A stretch of DNA of 64,000 bases, from assembly GCA_029207755.1 (NCBI GenBank), contig JARCOQ010000012.1, positions 2,562,001-2,626,000 on the forward strand, written 5' to 3'. The position numbers and the translations under genes were made by a program. Numbering within the stretch: the stretch's first letter is position 1; every line of letters begins with the position of its first letter. The DNA comes from Chamaea fasciata. Its lineage: Eukaryota; Chordata; Aves; Passeriformes; Sylviidae. The notes beneath the pieces are model-generated. The model ran no database searches. It was not told where the DNA came from and worked only from the letters and a program-made list of their open reading frames with translations. Below are positions 38,601 through 48,530 of this stretch, piece after piece.

Positions 38601-41600
38601 CTTAATGAATATGGTGGAACCTCTGTTACTAAGGCATGGCAGGATTGATGGTTCGAGTAGAATGGGGAATGTTTGACCCTTCCTAAGCCTTTGGCACAGC
38701 TCTGGAAGCAATTTATTGATGTGGTGCTGTGTAGGAAACATGCCACATTCAGATGGAGTCACATGGGTTGCATATACCATGTTTCAGGCTGTGTTTTCTT
38801 GCCCAATGTCCTAAAGACAGATGACAGTGCTATTCCTCTGTGTCCATAGCTTTGGTGCTTTTGACCTGATGGCCAACTTCAGGCATCTTTACCAGGGGAA
38901 TAGATGTCAGGAAAGCAGTAGTACAGTGAAAGTTTCTGGAACTTTTTGGAGAGAAAACACGTCGTTAGAGTAGTGGAGCTGTGTTTTGACCCATCCAGCA
39001 GGAGACAGGGCAGGGTGTGCAGCTGCCTGTTCTGAGCCACACAGGAGCAAACTGAGGGGCTGAGGGAGAGAAGGGGACCAGGGGCTGGGGGAAAACTGGT
39101 GGGGTCGCTGGGAGAGATGGGAGCTGAAAGCAGTGAGATGGGAAGAAGTCAGAGAGAATAGGGGCGAAAATAAAGAATGGGAAATATGCGGAAAAGTGAT
39201 GTTGGTTAGCCCTAGCGCACATGAAGCAATTTGTGCTGGGATCAAATAAGAAGGGCAGTAAGGTGGATTTTCGTTTGGTTTTAGTGTTTTGTTGTTTTCC
39301 AGTCCTCAGTTTTAGCTAAAACGTTGCTTTTGTCTGTTTTCAGGTCTTGATTTTATCCGGGCTGAAGGGTTTGTGTTTTCTCACGTGGCTGATGAAGGGA
39401 TTATAAATGCCTGTGCAGGTGACTTGCTACGATACAGAAAACACATTGGAGCAGACAACATTCAGATTTTTGCTGATATTAAAAAGAAACATAGGTAAAT
39501 ACAAGCAGAATTTTGTGTAAATATGAATGCAATCGTGATCTTATATTTTTCATTTTTTGATTTTTTTTTAATGTCATTTTTCTTCCAGGAAAGTTAATCA
39601 TATGCTGAGAAGTTTATTATTTAAGCACAGACTTGCAGTGCTATAAGGGGATATGTTTAAAAATAAATGTGCAGCTGTAAGTTGCAAGTTGCTTTGTCTG
39701 TGAAGTTGGTAGTTGTTTAACCTTCAGGTCTTCAGTATGCCAGCTGTAAAAGCCTTGCATCTGGTATTGAGACTCTGTATTCATGTGTACAAGTCTATTG
39801 TGTTTAAAGAAGTTTTGTTTCCGAAAGTTAGGTATCCAAGGTTATTTTTTAGTTATGAAGGCAGTTGCCATATAAAAGCATCCAAGTGATCGTATTTTGG
39901 CATTTTAAAAAGCTCTTCTCTTTCTTCTCCTTCCTGCCAATAATACTGATTCCTGCTACTTAAATCAGTGCTGTCTATGTAAGGGTTATGTTCTATGATT
40001 ATCAAACAGAAGGAACTTATGACAGATAAATCCAGTTTCTTTTCTGCTTATACTTTATCTTACCTGTCACATGGTACTTTCAGCTATTTAGATGTCACTC
40101 TTTGGGTTTGTTTTTTTCCCCCCCCAGACAAACTGCTCAAGTGCTATGTATTATACATGCTAAATAACCTAATTAAAATGTTTGTGTGTAGTATGTGAGC
40201 AATCATGAGAATAATCAAGTTTGGAAGATCTTAAATATGTAATAAGCAGGTAATAAATTTCAAAAGAGAAAGGAAACAATGCAGTGTGGTGGTCAGATGA
40301 AGCTTTTCAGGTCCTTTCAGAGCAGTTTCTTTCTGATGATTTTTTAATGTAAATATATATAAATATGTATATATATAAATGCAAATACATTGCACTAGAC
40401 TTTCTGTAAATGAAATTGCATCATGTCATTTCTGTTCTTAGTCTTGACAATTGATGAATTGCTATTTGGATTATACTTCCCATTTTTCAAAGAGTTGGCC
40501 TTTGAGAAAGGCAAAAAAGTTTTCATTCCAGGCAGAAACATAAGCTCAGAAGGAATTGCTGAAGGACTTGCTGGTTGAGCTTTTTAATGTAGAAAAATGC
40601 AGCTGCCAATGAGAGCTGCTATGCTCCTGTTCTTTAAATTAGGAGAAACTGTTCTTGTGCCATCACCACTCAGCAGTGCAACATGTTTGCCATAGCTGTT
40701 GTTTTCTATTTAAATACAGAAACAACAGTGTCGGGTGTTCAAGCAGCAATGGCTGGAATTCTTTCCAAGTTTGGGACCACATAAATTAATAGCTGCTATT
40801 GTGAAAGGTTTCAGACAAAGTGTGTCACCCATATATCAAAGCCTGCTGTTGAACAGCTGGGATGCAGGTGTAATTGATGTTTGTAATTGCTGTGTAAGAT
40901 GATTCCTGTGGTTCTATCAGAGGTATTAACTATACTTCCTGTTAGTTGGACTTGTGGAGGTTCTAGGCAACGGGATCTGATTTATGAATGAGGGCACATC
41001 CACAACTCCCACTTGAAGTCAGAGAGCTCTGTGTGCTCAACACTTCTGAAATACAGGTGCTTGACGTGTAAGCAGCTGTCTCAATTGACTCTTGGTGGCT
41101 CACACTTAGCACACTCGCTCTCTGGAGCCAGGAGACCCGGAGCAATAACCCATCACTTTGGGCACTCTGAAGGAAAAGTTTGTTTTTAACTCTTGCCTGG
41201 CTGCCAGTGTAAAGCTGCCCCTGGGGGTTCTGGCAGGAGGGTGGTGAGGGAGGGTGCGGGTGGCACGGTGTGTGACAGGCTGTGTGTCCCTGCAGTGCCC
41301 ATGCCCTGACGGCCGATGTCAGCGTGTCCCAGACGGCGGCTGCTGCCCAGCTGTTCCTGGCCGACGGCGTGGTGCTGACCGGCACGGCCACCGGACACCC
41401 CGCAGACCCCCGGCACCTGCGAGGTGAGGCCACCACACCCAGCCTGCCTGCAGGGAGCAGGGCAGAAACTCTCACTGTGGGGTCTCATCTGATCAGATCG
41501 GAGGTATTTGAGGTGTCACCTAGCGTAATGGTGTGTCTTTTTCGGAGTGCAGCTACAGCCCTGCTGGATCCCAGTCAGCCTCTCCAGTGGAGAAACTGCT

Positions 41601-44600
41601 TGAGAAGAATTCAGGCACAATCAAGCTCACACAACCACACACGTTACAAGGCTAGCTCAGCAGAGAGGCAGAAGGCTCCCAGCCCCAGATTAATTCCAGC
41701 AGGCGTTTATTCCATGTGCTGAAGGTGAAATCCGGAGGCCAAAAGAGGAGGATCATGTGAATCTTCTCAGTTCGTGGATGGTACAAGGCGGGCAGGGCAG
41801 GGGGCAGGTGACCATGGGGAAGACAGCTATTGGACACCAGGCCCCATAGCTAATGGGGAAACAGGGAAAGGGGATACCATGGGGAAGTGACCATGGGGAA
41901 GTGATGGACTTGTGAAACCCAGGGAAACAGATTGCGCAGCGTTTGCAAGGAGCCATAGGGGAGAGGCCTTTGTTACACCTGGGAAAGGTATCTATCTTTG
42001 CTTTTCCAGAGCAAGGCAGTTGGAAATTCCTTTAAGGGCACAAGGGACTCCACAACCTAGATCCCAGGCTGGGCAGCAGGGAGGGAGGAATGATGAGAGG
42101 CAAGAAACTCTCACTGTGGGGTTTCATCTGATCAGGATGAACATATTTGTGGTGTTACTTAGATGGGCTGTGGTATGTTTCTGTACAATGGTTTGGCAGG
42201 GCAAAAATGATAATTATTCCAAGCTTTTTTATATATATATATTCCATTGCAGTGGTTTGAAAGCAAAACCAGTGAGACACTCCAAGTCAGAAATACAATT
42301 TAATTGAAAGAAGGTAAAATAAAATAAAATAAAATGCAATAGTACAGAAGACCCCTGACAGAGTCAGAATACAACCTGACACCCTGTTAGTTAGGGTGGT
42401 GGTAGCAATCCAGATGAGGTGGTCTTCCTGAAGCAGTGATCCCATAGAAAGGTCTGGTAGCTCTTGTCTTCTGGGAATCTAGTGGATAAGGGCTGCCTGA
42501 ACTGTCCCAAACCCCAGATTATATCCAGGTGGGAATGCTTGGCTCCTCCCCCTGGGCGGAGCATCTCACAATGGGATGATATCATTCCATGAGTCATGCA
42601 GGGGGTCCTTGATGGCCCATTAACCAGAGATAGCTCCCAGAGGGAGTTAGCTATGAGGGGCAAGGCATTGATGGGGCCTTTAACAGAAGATAGCCCAGAG
42701 GGATGGGGCCTGGGAAAACACTGCCCCACCTGTTTTCAACAGCTCATGAAGATGGTAATAGAATAAATACTTTGTGAACGTCCTGCACTGAAACCCAGGA
42801 CATCCATATATGGATGCAGTGTTATATTCCATAGCACTGAATGATGCTGGTGCTGAAAGAAAATACTGTTCCATTCGTAAAAAGCCCTAATATAAGAAAA
42901 AGCCACTTTATAACCCCCAAAAAACAGCTATGCTAAAACTAGCCGTATTAAACTAACTAGCTAGCCATAAATCTTTCCACTGAAGAGTTTGGTGTTCTTA
43001 TCTTTCACAATGAAAATGGAATTCCTGCGAGAAAAGGGGCATTTTGATAAGGCAACGTTCCAAACATTAATACCAGGGAAAGTACTGCTTGGAAGATTTT
43101 CAGAAAGAATATGAGTTCTTTGGTAGACAGGAAGATATTAACATCAAAATAATTTTTAAATAGTGTGGACTTTTTGTCAAGGGAGATTCATTTGACCTAT
43201 GAGTTCTGACCTTTGCAAAAGGGCTATGATTCTTGATATTTTTCTATTGGCATAAGTTTGGGCTGTGTTCATGAAACGGTATTGCTCCCATGCTGGAGTT
43301 AAAGTTCTATCATGGGGACATTTAATTTTCGTCACTAATTTTAATTTAGATCAATGGCTTGACTTTGAATGTCTCACTACATAAAATAGAATGTGGGTTT
43401 TTTTTAGGTTTTACTTTACCTGACACACTGTAACTTGGCATGTTTTAAGTCCCAGTGCACTGTATTGTATTCAGCTTAAGTTAGCAGATCAGTGTGAAAA
43501 ACATACTTTACCTGTCAGAGATAACCTGCACCTCAACAGGTTTTATTTGTATTTTTTCTGCTGTATTTTTGTATCTTTTGAAACAACATAAAATCATTCC
43601 ATGTTTCAGGGCTTTATGCGTATCACGCATGCTTAAGGGCATTTAAAATGAATGTTGAACTTGTCAAAATGGTTTTTATTTCATATATATTAAACCTTTT
43701 GCTAAAAAACAGATTACAAATAGCTATGCCTCAGTCACCAATATTAAAAAGAAAATGATGGCTTGGTATGAGCACTGAGCCTCTTGAATTAGCTGGGTCT
43801 TTTGGTACAGTAAATTAGAAATGATACATGGAACAGGTGATACTGGAAGCTATGCCTGCTTTAGAGACTGCAAAAATTTTGTTGATCTGGAGATCCATCG
43901 CTGTTTGTACTTCATGTCCCACTGTTACTTATGCAGATTAAGTAACTTTTAAAAAACTATTTACTATATCTTTGGGCAAAATCCTAAGTTAAATTGTGCT
44001 TTCATGTATGCACACGCAACCTCCATTGATTTCCTGCATCAGAGAGCAAAACCTGACCTGTAGGCCCAGAGGCTTTTTTGTCACAGGACCCCAACCAGAC
44101 AGAACCATAGCTTCTGCTTTTCTTTCATGTGAACAAACTTGTCTCTGTCAGTCTCTTTCTCTTTCTGGGTCCAAAGAACAGAATGAATCAGAGTTGGCAG
44201 CTGTAATGAAGTACACATTAATTCTGTGTTTGGATTTGTGTTATGAAAGCAAGAGTGTGCAGATCATGGGTTTATTGTACTCAGATCACAGCGTTTTGGA
44301 TGTTAGCAGGCCCTCTCATGAGAAAGATGTCTTAAAACAGTTAAGGGAAGAACTTAAAAATCAGTATTCCACAGTATAGAAAGATGACAAATTAGGCATA
44401 TCTATGTCAGGAGGTTCTTAAAAGGGATCACATCTACAATCTACAAAGTTGGTGTTGATGTGAGTGAGATTTTGCATTTCAGGAATTTATGCAGCCCCGG
44501 CAGTGCCATGTTACGGTGATACAATTGGGCACCTTTCATCACACTGCAAAGCAGCTCTTGAAAGCAAAGCTGAGAGACAGATGAGATTTTTGTCATGTCT

Positions 44601-47600
44601 CTTTTTCAGCTTTGTTGTGCAGTAATATAGAAGTGGTTTTGCCTCTGTGTCTTTGTGTAGAATTGATTGATTTGTGATGGGCTGTGGGAAGTGTTTCCCT
44701 GTCAAGGCAGAGATCTGTGTTCAGTCAGGTTTTGTTTGCAGTGTGTGTTGCTGCCTTCTCTGGGCTGGCAGGCTCTGCTCCAGGGCTGCCTGGGCACTCC
44801 AGGGCTCCAGAGGTCGATGGAGTACAAGGTCTGAAAAATCAGGCTTCACGTTGTTAAAGGAGCAAGAATTAGAGCTGAGCATTTTGAATTGCAGCTCATT
44901 AATAAACCGTCTTTTCATCTAAGAGGTTATAGAAGTTCCAGCTTGCTGCCTTGTGGAACGTTCTTTGGTTGGATGTGTGAACCCATCAGGTTTTTCCTTC
45001 TAGCTGCTGAAATACTTGCTTTGCATTCAGTTCGTATTTTGAGTGACCAAAGCTTTGCATAATGACTGCTCAGTTATCTCTCTGAACAAAACAAAGTGTC
45101 TCAGCTGAGTAACCTGTGGAAAACAGGTACATAGTGAAATCCAACAGCTGGCTGTGACTGTCACCTCCTTAATTACTGTTCATAAAAGGGGCCTCAGGAC
45201 TGACTCACCCTCTCATCTTTTGATGGTCAAAATAGAGGCTGCTGCCTGTGTGATACCCTCAGAGATAGAAAAAGTACTGATCGCTCACATCTCCTGTTGA
45301 AGCCCTAAATTTAATGGCAGAGAAAAAGTCCTTTGAATTAAAAACCTGAAATGTGTTAAGAGTGGAGCATTACCATAAACATAATGTTGTGTACGGTACA
45401 GTGATCACTGCAATGAGAAAGCTGTTAAAGAAGAGTAGTGGAGCAAGTTATTGGCAGAGTGGTGCTTATTTTTACACCACTCTTTGCCATTGTTTTCAAG
45501 CTAGGAGCACTTGGCCTTTATTTCACGAAACTTGTGCATACCATAGTTCAAATGCTTTCATTGTGCTTTGCAACCAAGCACGATTTCATTGGGTTTTATT
45601 AAAGACCTGTGTGCAGCTGTGCTGTCACAAGAAAGAGCACAGTGCCCTCTAGTTACAGTCCGCTGGAACAGAGAAACCTGGGTAAACTTCCCTGTCTTCT
45701 TAACTCTAACATCACAAAATTGTCTCCTTTTTCTCACTGTGTCATGGAAAAAAAAAGTCAGAAAAAGAATGCCAGGAAACCTGAGAGATTCGAAGCAGAG
45801 CTCTGTGTTTAGAGGTATTTTGACAGTGACTGAACATTGCAACACAAAAGCGCATCTCACTGCTGGTGCTGTATTTTCTTTTACAGGTTAGAAGCTGTAT
45901 TAGCACAGCCAATAGACAAATCACCTTCTACTAATCAACTTTAGGCCCTGATGTGCTTGGAAAGGACTTAAAAGTAGCATCTGTAGCATACTTAATGAGG
46001 TAACACATCTCAGTGCACACTGAGCACTCCCTTTGCCATTCCTCACGTTGTCATTGCGAATAAACCTCCAGCCCAGGAGATGAGTGTGCACTCCGTGTGT
46101 CACGCAGAGATCGCAGCAGCACTTGATACCTTCCCACCTCGGAAGGCTTTGGGTTGTTCTGCAGTTTCAGATCAGCCTCAGGGTTCACTGGGTTTTTCCC
46201 CTTTGCCCAGCAGGGCTGAGCTGTTGTCTCAGACCCATATGAACATGCTCTGTTTAATTATTTGGCTCTTCGTTTTTCCTGCTGATGTGAAATAATTATG
46301 GAACAGCTCCCTGCTAATGTGCTTTACGCACTTGTAAGAACAAATATTGACTTGGAGCCTGGTTCCTCTGAGGATTCAGTCGAGTATTGTCACAAATCTG
46401 TGGTCAGATGCACCTTAATCGTGCACTGGTATTGATGTAAAGCATATAGGATATTCCTAAGAGCATATAGATAGTTAAAAAAAAAAAACAAACCAGGTTT
46501 CTTTAGAACAGGGTACCAGTAATAATGCTTTAAGTAACTAGAAATTAATTATTTTGTTGCTGTAAGCAGAATGAGAATAACAATAGCAAATATGCATAGA
46601 AATAACCAAAGTTTTAATCATATATGCATGATCCATCTGATTTGTTTTACATTTTCAGGAAGGGCTGTGTTGAATGGTTTTATTTTTGTGTTAAAATCTT
46701 TTTAAGGAGTTATTGTTCCTGGATGGAAAAATGGTAGAGCCTGTGACCTAAAAAGAGATTCAAGAGCATTTTAATTGATCCCCTTTCTTCAGTAAAGTAG
46801 AAGGTGATAAATAATTAGTCTTCCCTGAAGCATAATTAATAAGTTAGGCTTCTGATGGAACTTCATTTAAACAGTGTTTTGAAGCAGACTTTTATTTGTT
46901 GCATGTGTGCTTTCCCTAGTTACCTCGAGCTATAACTACCTTACCATCAGCTTATCGCTAATTAAGCCAATTTATATGATTTTAAAGGGCAGAAATAATG
47001 GCTCACAACATTCCTCTAAGGGGATGAAGCATCCAGTCCTATGAGTCACTCTTTGGATGGTCAGTTTGACATAAAATGATCAGAAGGATGCTTAAATAAT
47101 TCTTGAACTGGGCTTTTTTTTTCCTCCTTCCAAAGCTAGTTCTGTGTTTTGAGCCTTGTTTTTGTCTGTTTCTCCTCTTGAAACCAGGTAAAAGGGCAGA
47201 TGATTAAGTAACACTGTTTACAGAAAAATAAGAGGCCTTTTTATTCCATTGTCATTCCTCATACTGATTAAAGACCACTTTTCTTTCTGGCTTCTGCTTT
47301 CTGGAAAAGCTAGCTGAGCTGTCAGTGGTGCCTGTATGATCCCTGCTCTCTTTCTTACAAGCAAATATATGGAAATATTCCAGACAATAGAATGTAAAAA
47401 GTAGGATTTTTTTTCTGTTTAGAGCTAAAGGTGTTTTTTCTAGAGAATCTGTTTCATTCTGCAGAAGAAGTAATAAATGCCACAGTCACAAACTTCTCGA
47501 TACCTTTATTTTTCTGTTGAAAAACTAGGCAAATCAGAATCTTTATGGTGAGAGTTTCAAACACAGAAATTAACCCTGATTTTGATTTTCTTCTCTTCAG

Positions 47601-47791
47601 AGGTTAAGAATGCTGTGAAGATTCCTGTGCTGGTTGGGTCTGGAGTGACTCTGGAGAATGTGAGGAATTACCTGGATGCAGATGCTCTAATAATTGGCTC
47701 ATATTTCAAGAAAGAAGGATATTGGGCAAATGCTGTTGATCCTGACAGAGTCAAGAAATTCATGGAACACATAAGTAAACTGAGGGAATGA
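26619..47791 (+). CDS. BtpA-family TIM-barrel protein (F13E9.13-like), 6 exons, 268 aa
   Basis: Six exons join in frame over 807 nt, with splice phases 1,0,1,2,1. The product starts MQRPGLFGRL and ends HISKLRE. Family hallmarks in order: GMVHVGALPG at 16-25 (N-terminal strand of the domain), AGVDGLMVENMHD at 50-62, RAEGFVFSHVADEG at 118-131, FADIKKKHSAH at 155-165, VVLTGTATG at 188-196, LVGSGVTLENV at 216-226 and ALIIGSYFKK at 234-243. These identify the BtpA family (cyanobacterial photosystem I biogenesis factor BtpA, bacterial SgcQ, C. elegans F13E9.13), a TIM-barrel fold with the phosphate-binding-type GSG loop near the C-terminus. Family members are about 260-280 aa, so this is full length. 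The biochemical reaction in animals is not established. Related worm and vertebrate proteins carry the label mitochondrial, but the N-terminal extension here is only about 14 residues (R3, R9, R11), so targeting is uncertain. The gene is transcribed divergently from CCNE1. Confidence 0.93.
26692..27651 (+). other. BtpA-family gene intron 1
   Basis: 960 bp, GT-AG. The first 100 bp continue the CpG island; the rest is unique sequence with no recognised element. Confidence 0.85.
27652..27734 (+). CDS. BtpA-family gene exon 2 (residues 25-52)
   Basis: Acceptor ATTCTTGCAG, donor GTAAGT at 27735. Encodes GTPRSSLPLTQIIDQA followed by CREAEAYKDAGV, the first helix and strand leading into the VDG.VEN motif. 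Confidence 0.93.
27735..34478 (+). other. BtpA-family gene intron 2 (6.7 kb)
   Basis: GT-AG intron of AT-rich unique sequence with an A-run at about 28269-28284. Open frames inside (for example minus strand 29251-29559) have no recognised family and no supporting splice sites. Confidence 0.8.
34479..34659 (+). CDS. BtpA-family gene exon 3 (residues 53 to split 113)
   Basis: 181 nt, acceptor TTTCCCCAG, donor GTAAAG. Encodes DGLMVENMHDVPY, GPEVTATMAVLSAAL and LGVQVLCAANQQAIAIA, all strongly family-like. Confidence 0.95.
34660..39343 (+). other. BtpA-family gene intron 3 (4.7 kb)
   Basis: GT-AG intron. Contains a short CR1 scrap near 36589-36655; otherwise no recognised element. Confidence 0.8.
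36589..36655 (-). mobile_element. CR1 3'-end scrap, minus orientation
   Basis: The plus strand shows the CR1-type phrases AATGGTTCAGTTGGAAGGGA and CCATCTAGTCC. Only about 65 bp is recognisable, the extreme 3' end of a heavily truncated copy. Confidence 0.6.
39344..39494 (+). CDS. BtpA-family gene exon 4 (residues 113 to split 163)
   Basis: 151 nt, acceptor CTGTTTTCAG, donor GTAAAT. Encodes GLDFIRAEGFVFSHVADEG, LLRYRKHIGA and IFADIKKKH. Confidence 0.95.
39495..41295 (+). other. BtpA-family gene intron 4 (1.8 kb)
   Basis: GT-AG, AT-rich, with an AT-dinucleotide-rich patch near 40345-40380. No gene or repeat family recognised. Confidence 0.82.
41296..41423 (+). CDS. BtpA-family gene exon 5 (residues 163 to split 206)
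   Basis: 128 nt, acceptor TCCCTGCAG, donor GTGAGG. Encodes SAHALTADVS and ADGVVLTGTATGHPAD. It is markedly more GC-rich than the neighbouring exons. An LTR-like insertion begins about 40 bp beyond its donor. Confidence 0.95.
41462..41555. repeat. Direct repeat copy 1 flanking the LTR-like block
   Basis: Begins AGAAACTCTCACTGTGGGGT and stays alignable through TCATCTGATCAG and TATTTGAGGTGTCACCTAG. It matches the copy at 42101 with small indels and substitutions, about 639 bp apart. Confidence 0.75.
41540..42085 (-). mobile_element. Probable solo LTR of an endogenous retrovirus, minus orientation (boundaries approximate)
   Basis: About 550 bp that differs in composition from the surrounding intron. 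It has LTR style on the minus strand: repeated CCCCATGGTCACTTCCCC-like motifs in the putative U3, a canonical AATAAACGCC polyadenylation signal at 41706-41711, and a U5-like tail toward lower coordinates. There is no coding capacity. The terminal TG/CA and target-site duplication could not be placed with confidence. The element is flanked by the imperfect direct repeats listed separately. Confidence 0.45.
42101..42195. repeat. Direct repeat copy 2 flanking the LTR-like block
   Basis: Begins AGAAACTCTCACTGTGGGGT, then TCATCTGATCAG and TATTTGTGGTGTTACTTAG. Over the first 32 bases it has one mismatch to copy 1, then diverges gradually. It is far too long for a retroviral target-site duplication. 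Confidence 0.75.
42248..42741 (-). mobile_element. Solo LTR, avian ERVL-like, minus orientation
   Basis: A block of about 494 bp running on the plus strand from TGCAGTGGTTTGAAAGCAAA to CCTGTTTTCAACA, so on the minus strand it starts TGTTGAAAACAGG and ends CACTGCA, the TG...CA ends of an LTR. On the minus strand a TATA-like GGATATAATC lies at 42517-42526, an ATTAAA signal at 42299-42304 and an ATTTT run at 42316-42335. The wording resembles avian, especially passerine, ERVL LTRs as I recall them. No internal viral genes are present. A clean target-site duplication was not found. Confidence 0.65.
42316..42335. repeat. (AAAAT)4 microsatellite inside the LTR
   Basis: Four perfect AAAAT units within the ERVL-like LTR. 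Confidence 0.85.
47601..47791 (+). CDS. BtpA-family gene exon 6 with stop (residues 206-268)
   Basis: 191 nt including TGA at 47789, acceptor TTCTCTTCAG. Encodes VKNAVKIPVLVGSGVTLENV, then DADALIIGSYFKKEG, the terminal strand-loop of the barrel, and a basic tail. Confidence 0.96.
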
Positions 47792-48530
47792 GTTTGTCAG
47801 CAAACACTGTTTGTTTGCGTGTTTGTAGAAATGCAGTGTGGTGTGTCCTATGAAATGAAAGTACAAACAGTAAATAACACCGGATAAAAATGCGTATCAT
47901 CTCCATACCCAGCTGGGAAGCTTGGTGACATACTTCACAATAACCTGGTGCTCTGATGTTTGCTTCTAGGCAGCACATTGCTGTGGTGCTCAAAGCTACC
48001 ATCAGTGCAAAGCCAACTCCGAAATCTTGTGAGATATTCTCTCCTATAAGTCAAAGGCTTATGGAGTTTAAGAATTTTTAGAAAATGTTCATCACAGGTG
48101 AGCTGAGTTCTGTTTTGCCTTTAAGTACAATGGGATGCCCTAAGTTTACAGCTAAAAGTGTTGTAAATTGGGCAAGTTAATTAGCCTTTCAATTTCTCCA
48201 TCTGTAAAATGATGATAATAGCACCTACATCACACAGGGGCCATAAGGCATAATGAATGAAAGAATGTACAGCACTTTCATCTCTCCAAATGAAGGGCTC
48301 TTTTAAAGTTCAAGATCATTATTTTTTCATTAGAATTATGCATTTATACAATTGCTGCATTTTTGTAATACCACACAAAAATTTAAGATAATTGGGGTAT
48401 TGATTTACTTACAATACTTATTAGAGAATAAATGTAAATATTTAATTGCATTTTAAGTAGATTTGGAATGTAGTCAAAATGCTTTTGCAAAAACTGGAAA
48501 TTTTAATAAAGGTTTATTATTTTTCAGCAA
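47792..48530 (+). other. BtpA-family gene 3' untranslated region (probable)
   Basis: AT-rich non-coding sequence after the TGA. AATAAA signals occur at 48427-48432 and 48505-48510, the latter followed by a U-rich stretch. A 3' UTR of roughly 0.65-0.75 kb is likely; another AATAAA at 49591-49596 would allow a longer form. Confidence 0.5.
48505..48510 (+). terminator. Polyadenylation signal AATAAA, preferred candidate for the BtpA-family gene
   Basis: AATAAA followed within 20 nt by TTTATTATTTTTC, a typical downstream U-rich element. An alternative signal lies at 48427-48432. Confidence 0.5.

Larger units (their letters stand above)
41424..47600 (+). other. BtpA-family gene intron 5 (6.2 kb)
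   Basis: GT-AG intron. Its first 1.3 kb is occupied by two LTR-like insertions and a duplicated segment, listed separately. The remaining 4.8 kb shows no recognised element. Confidence 0.8.
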
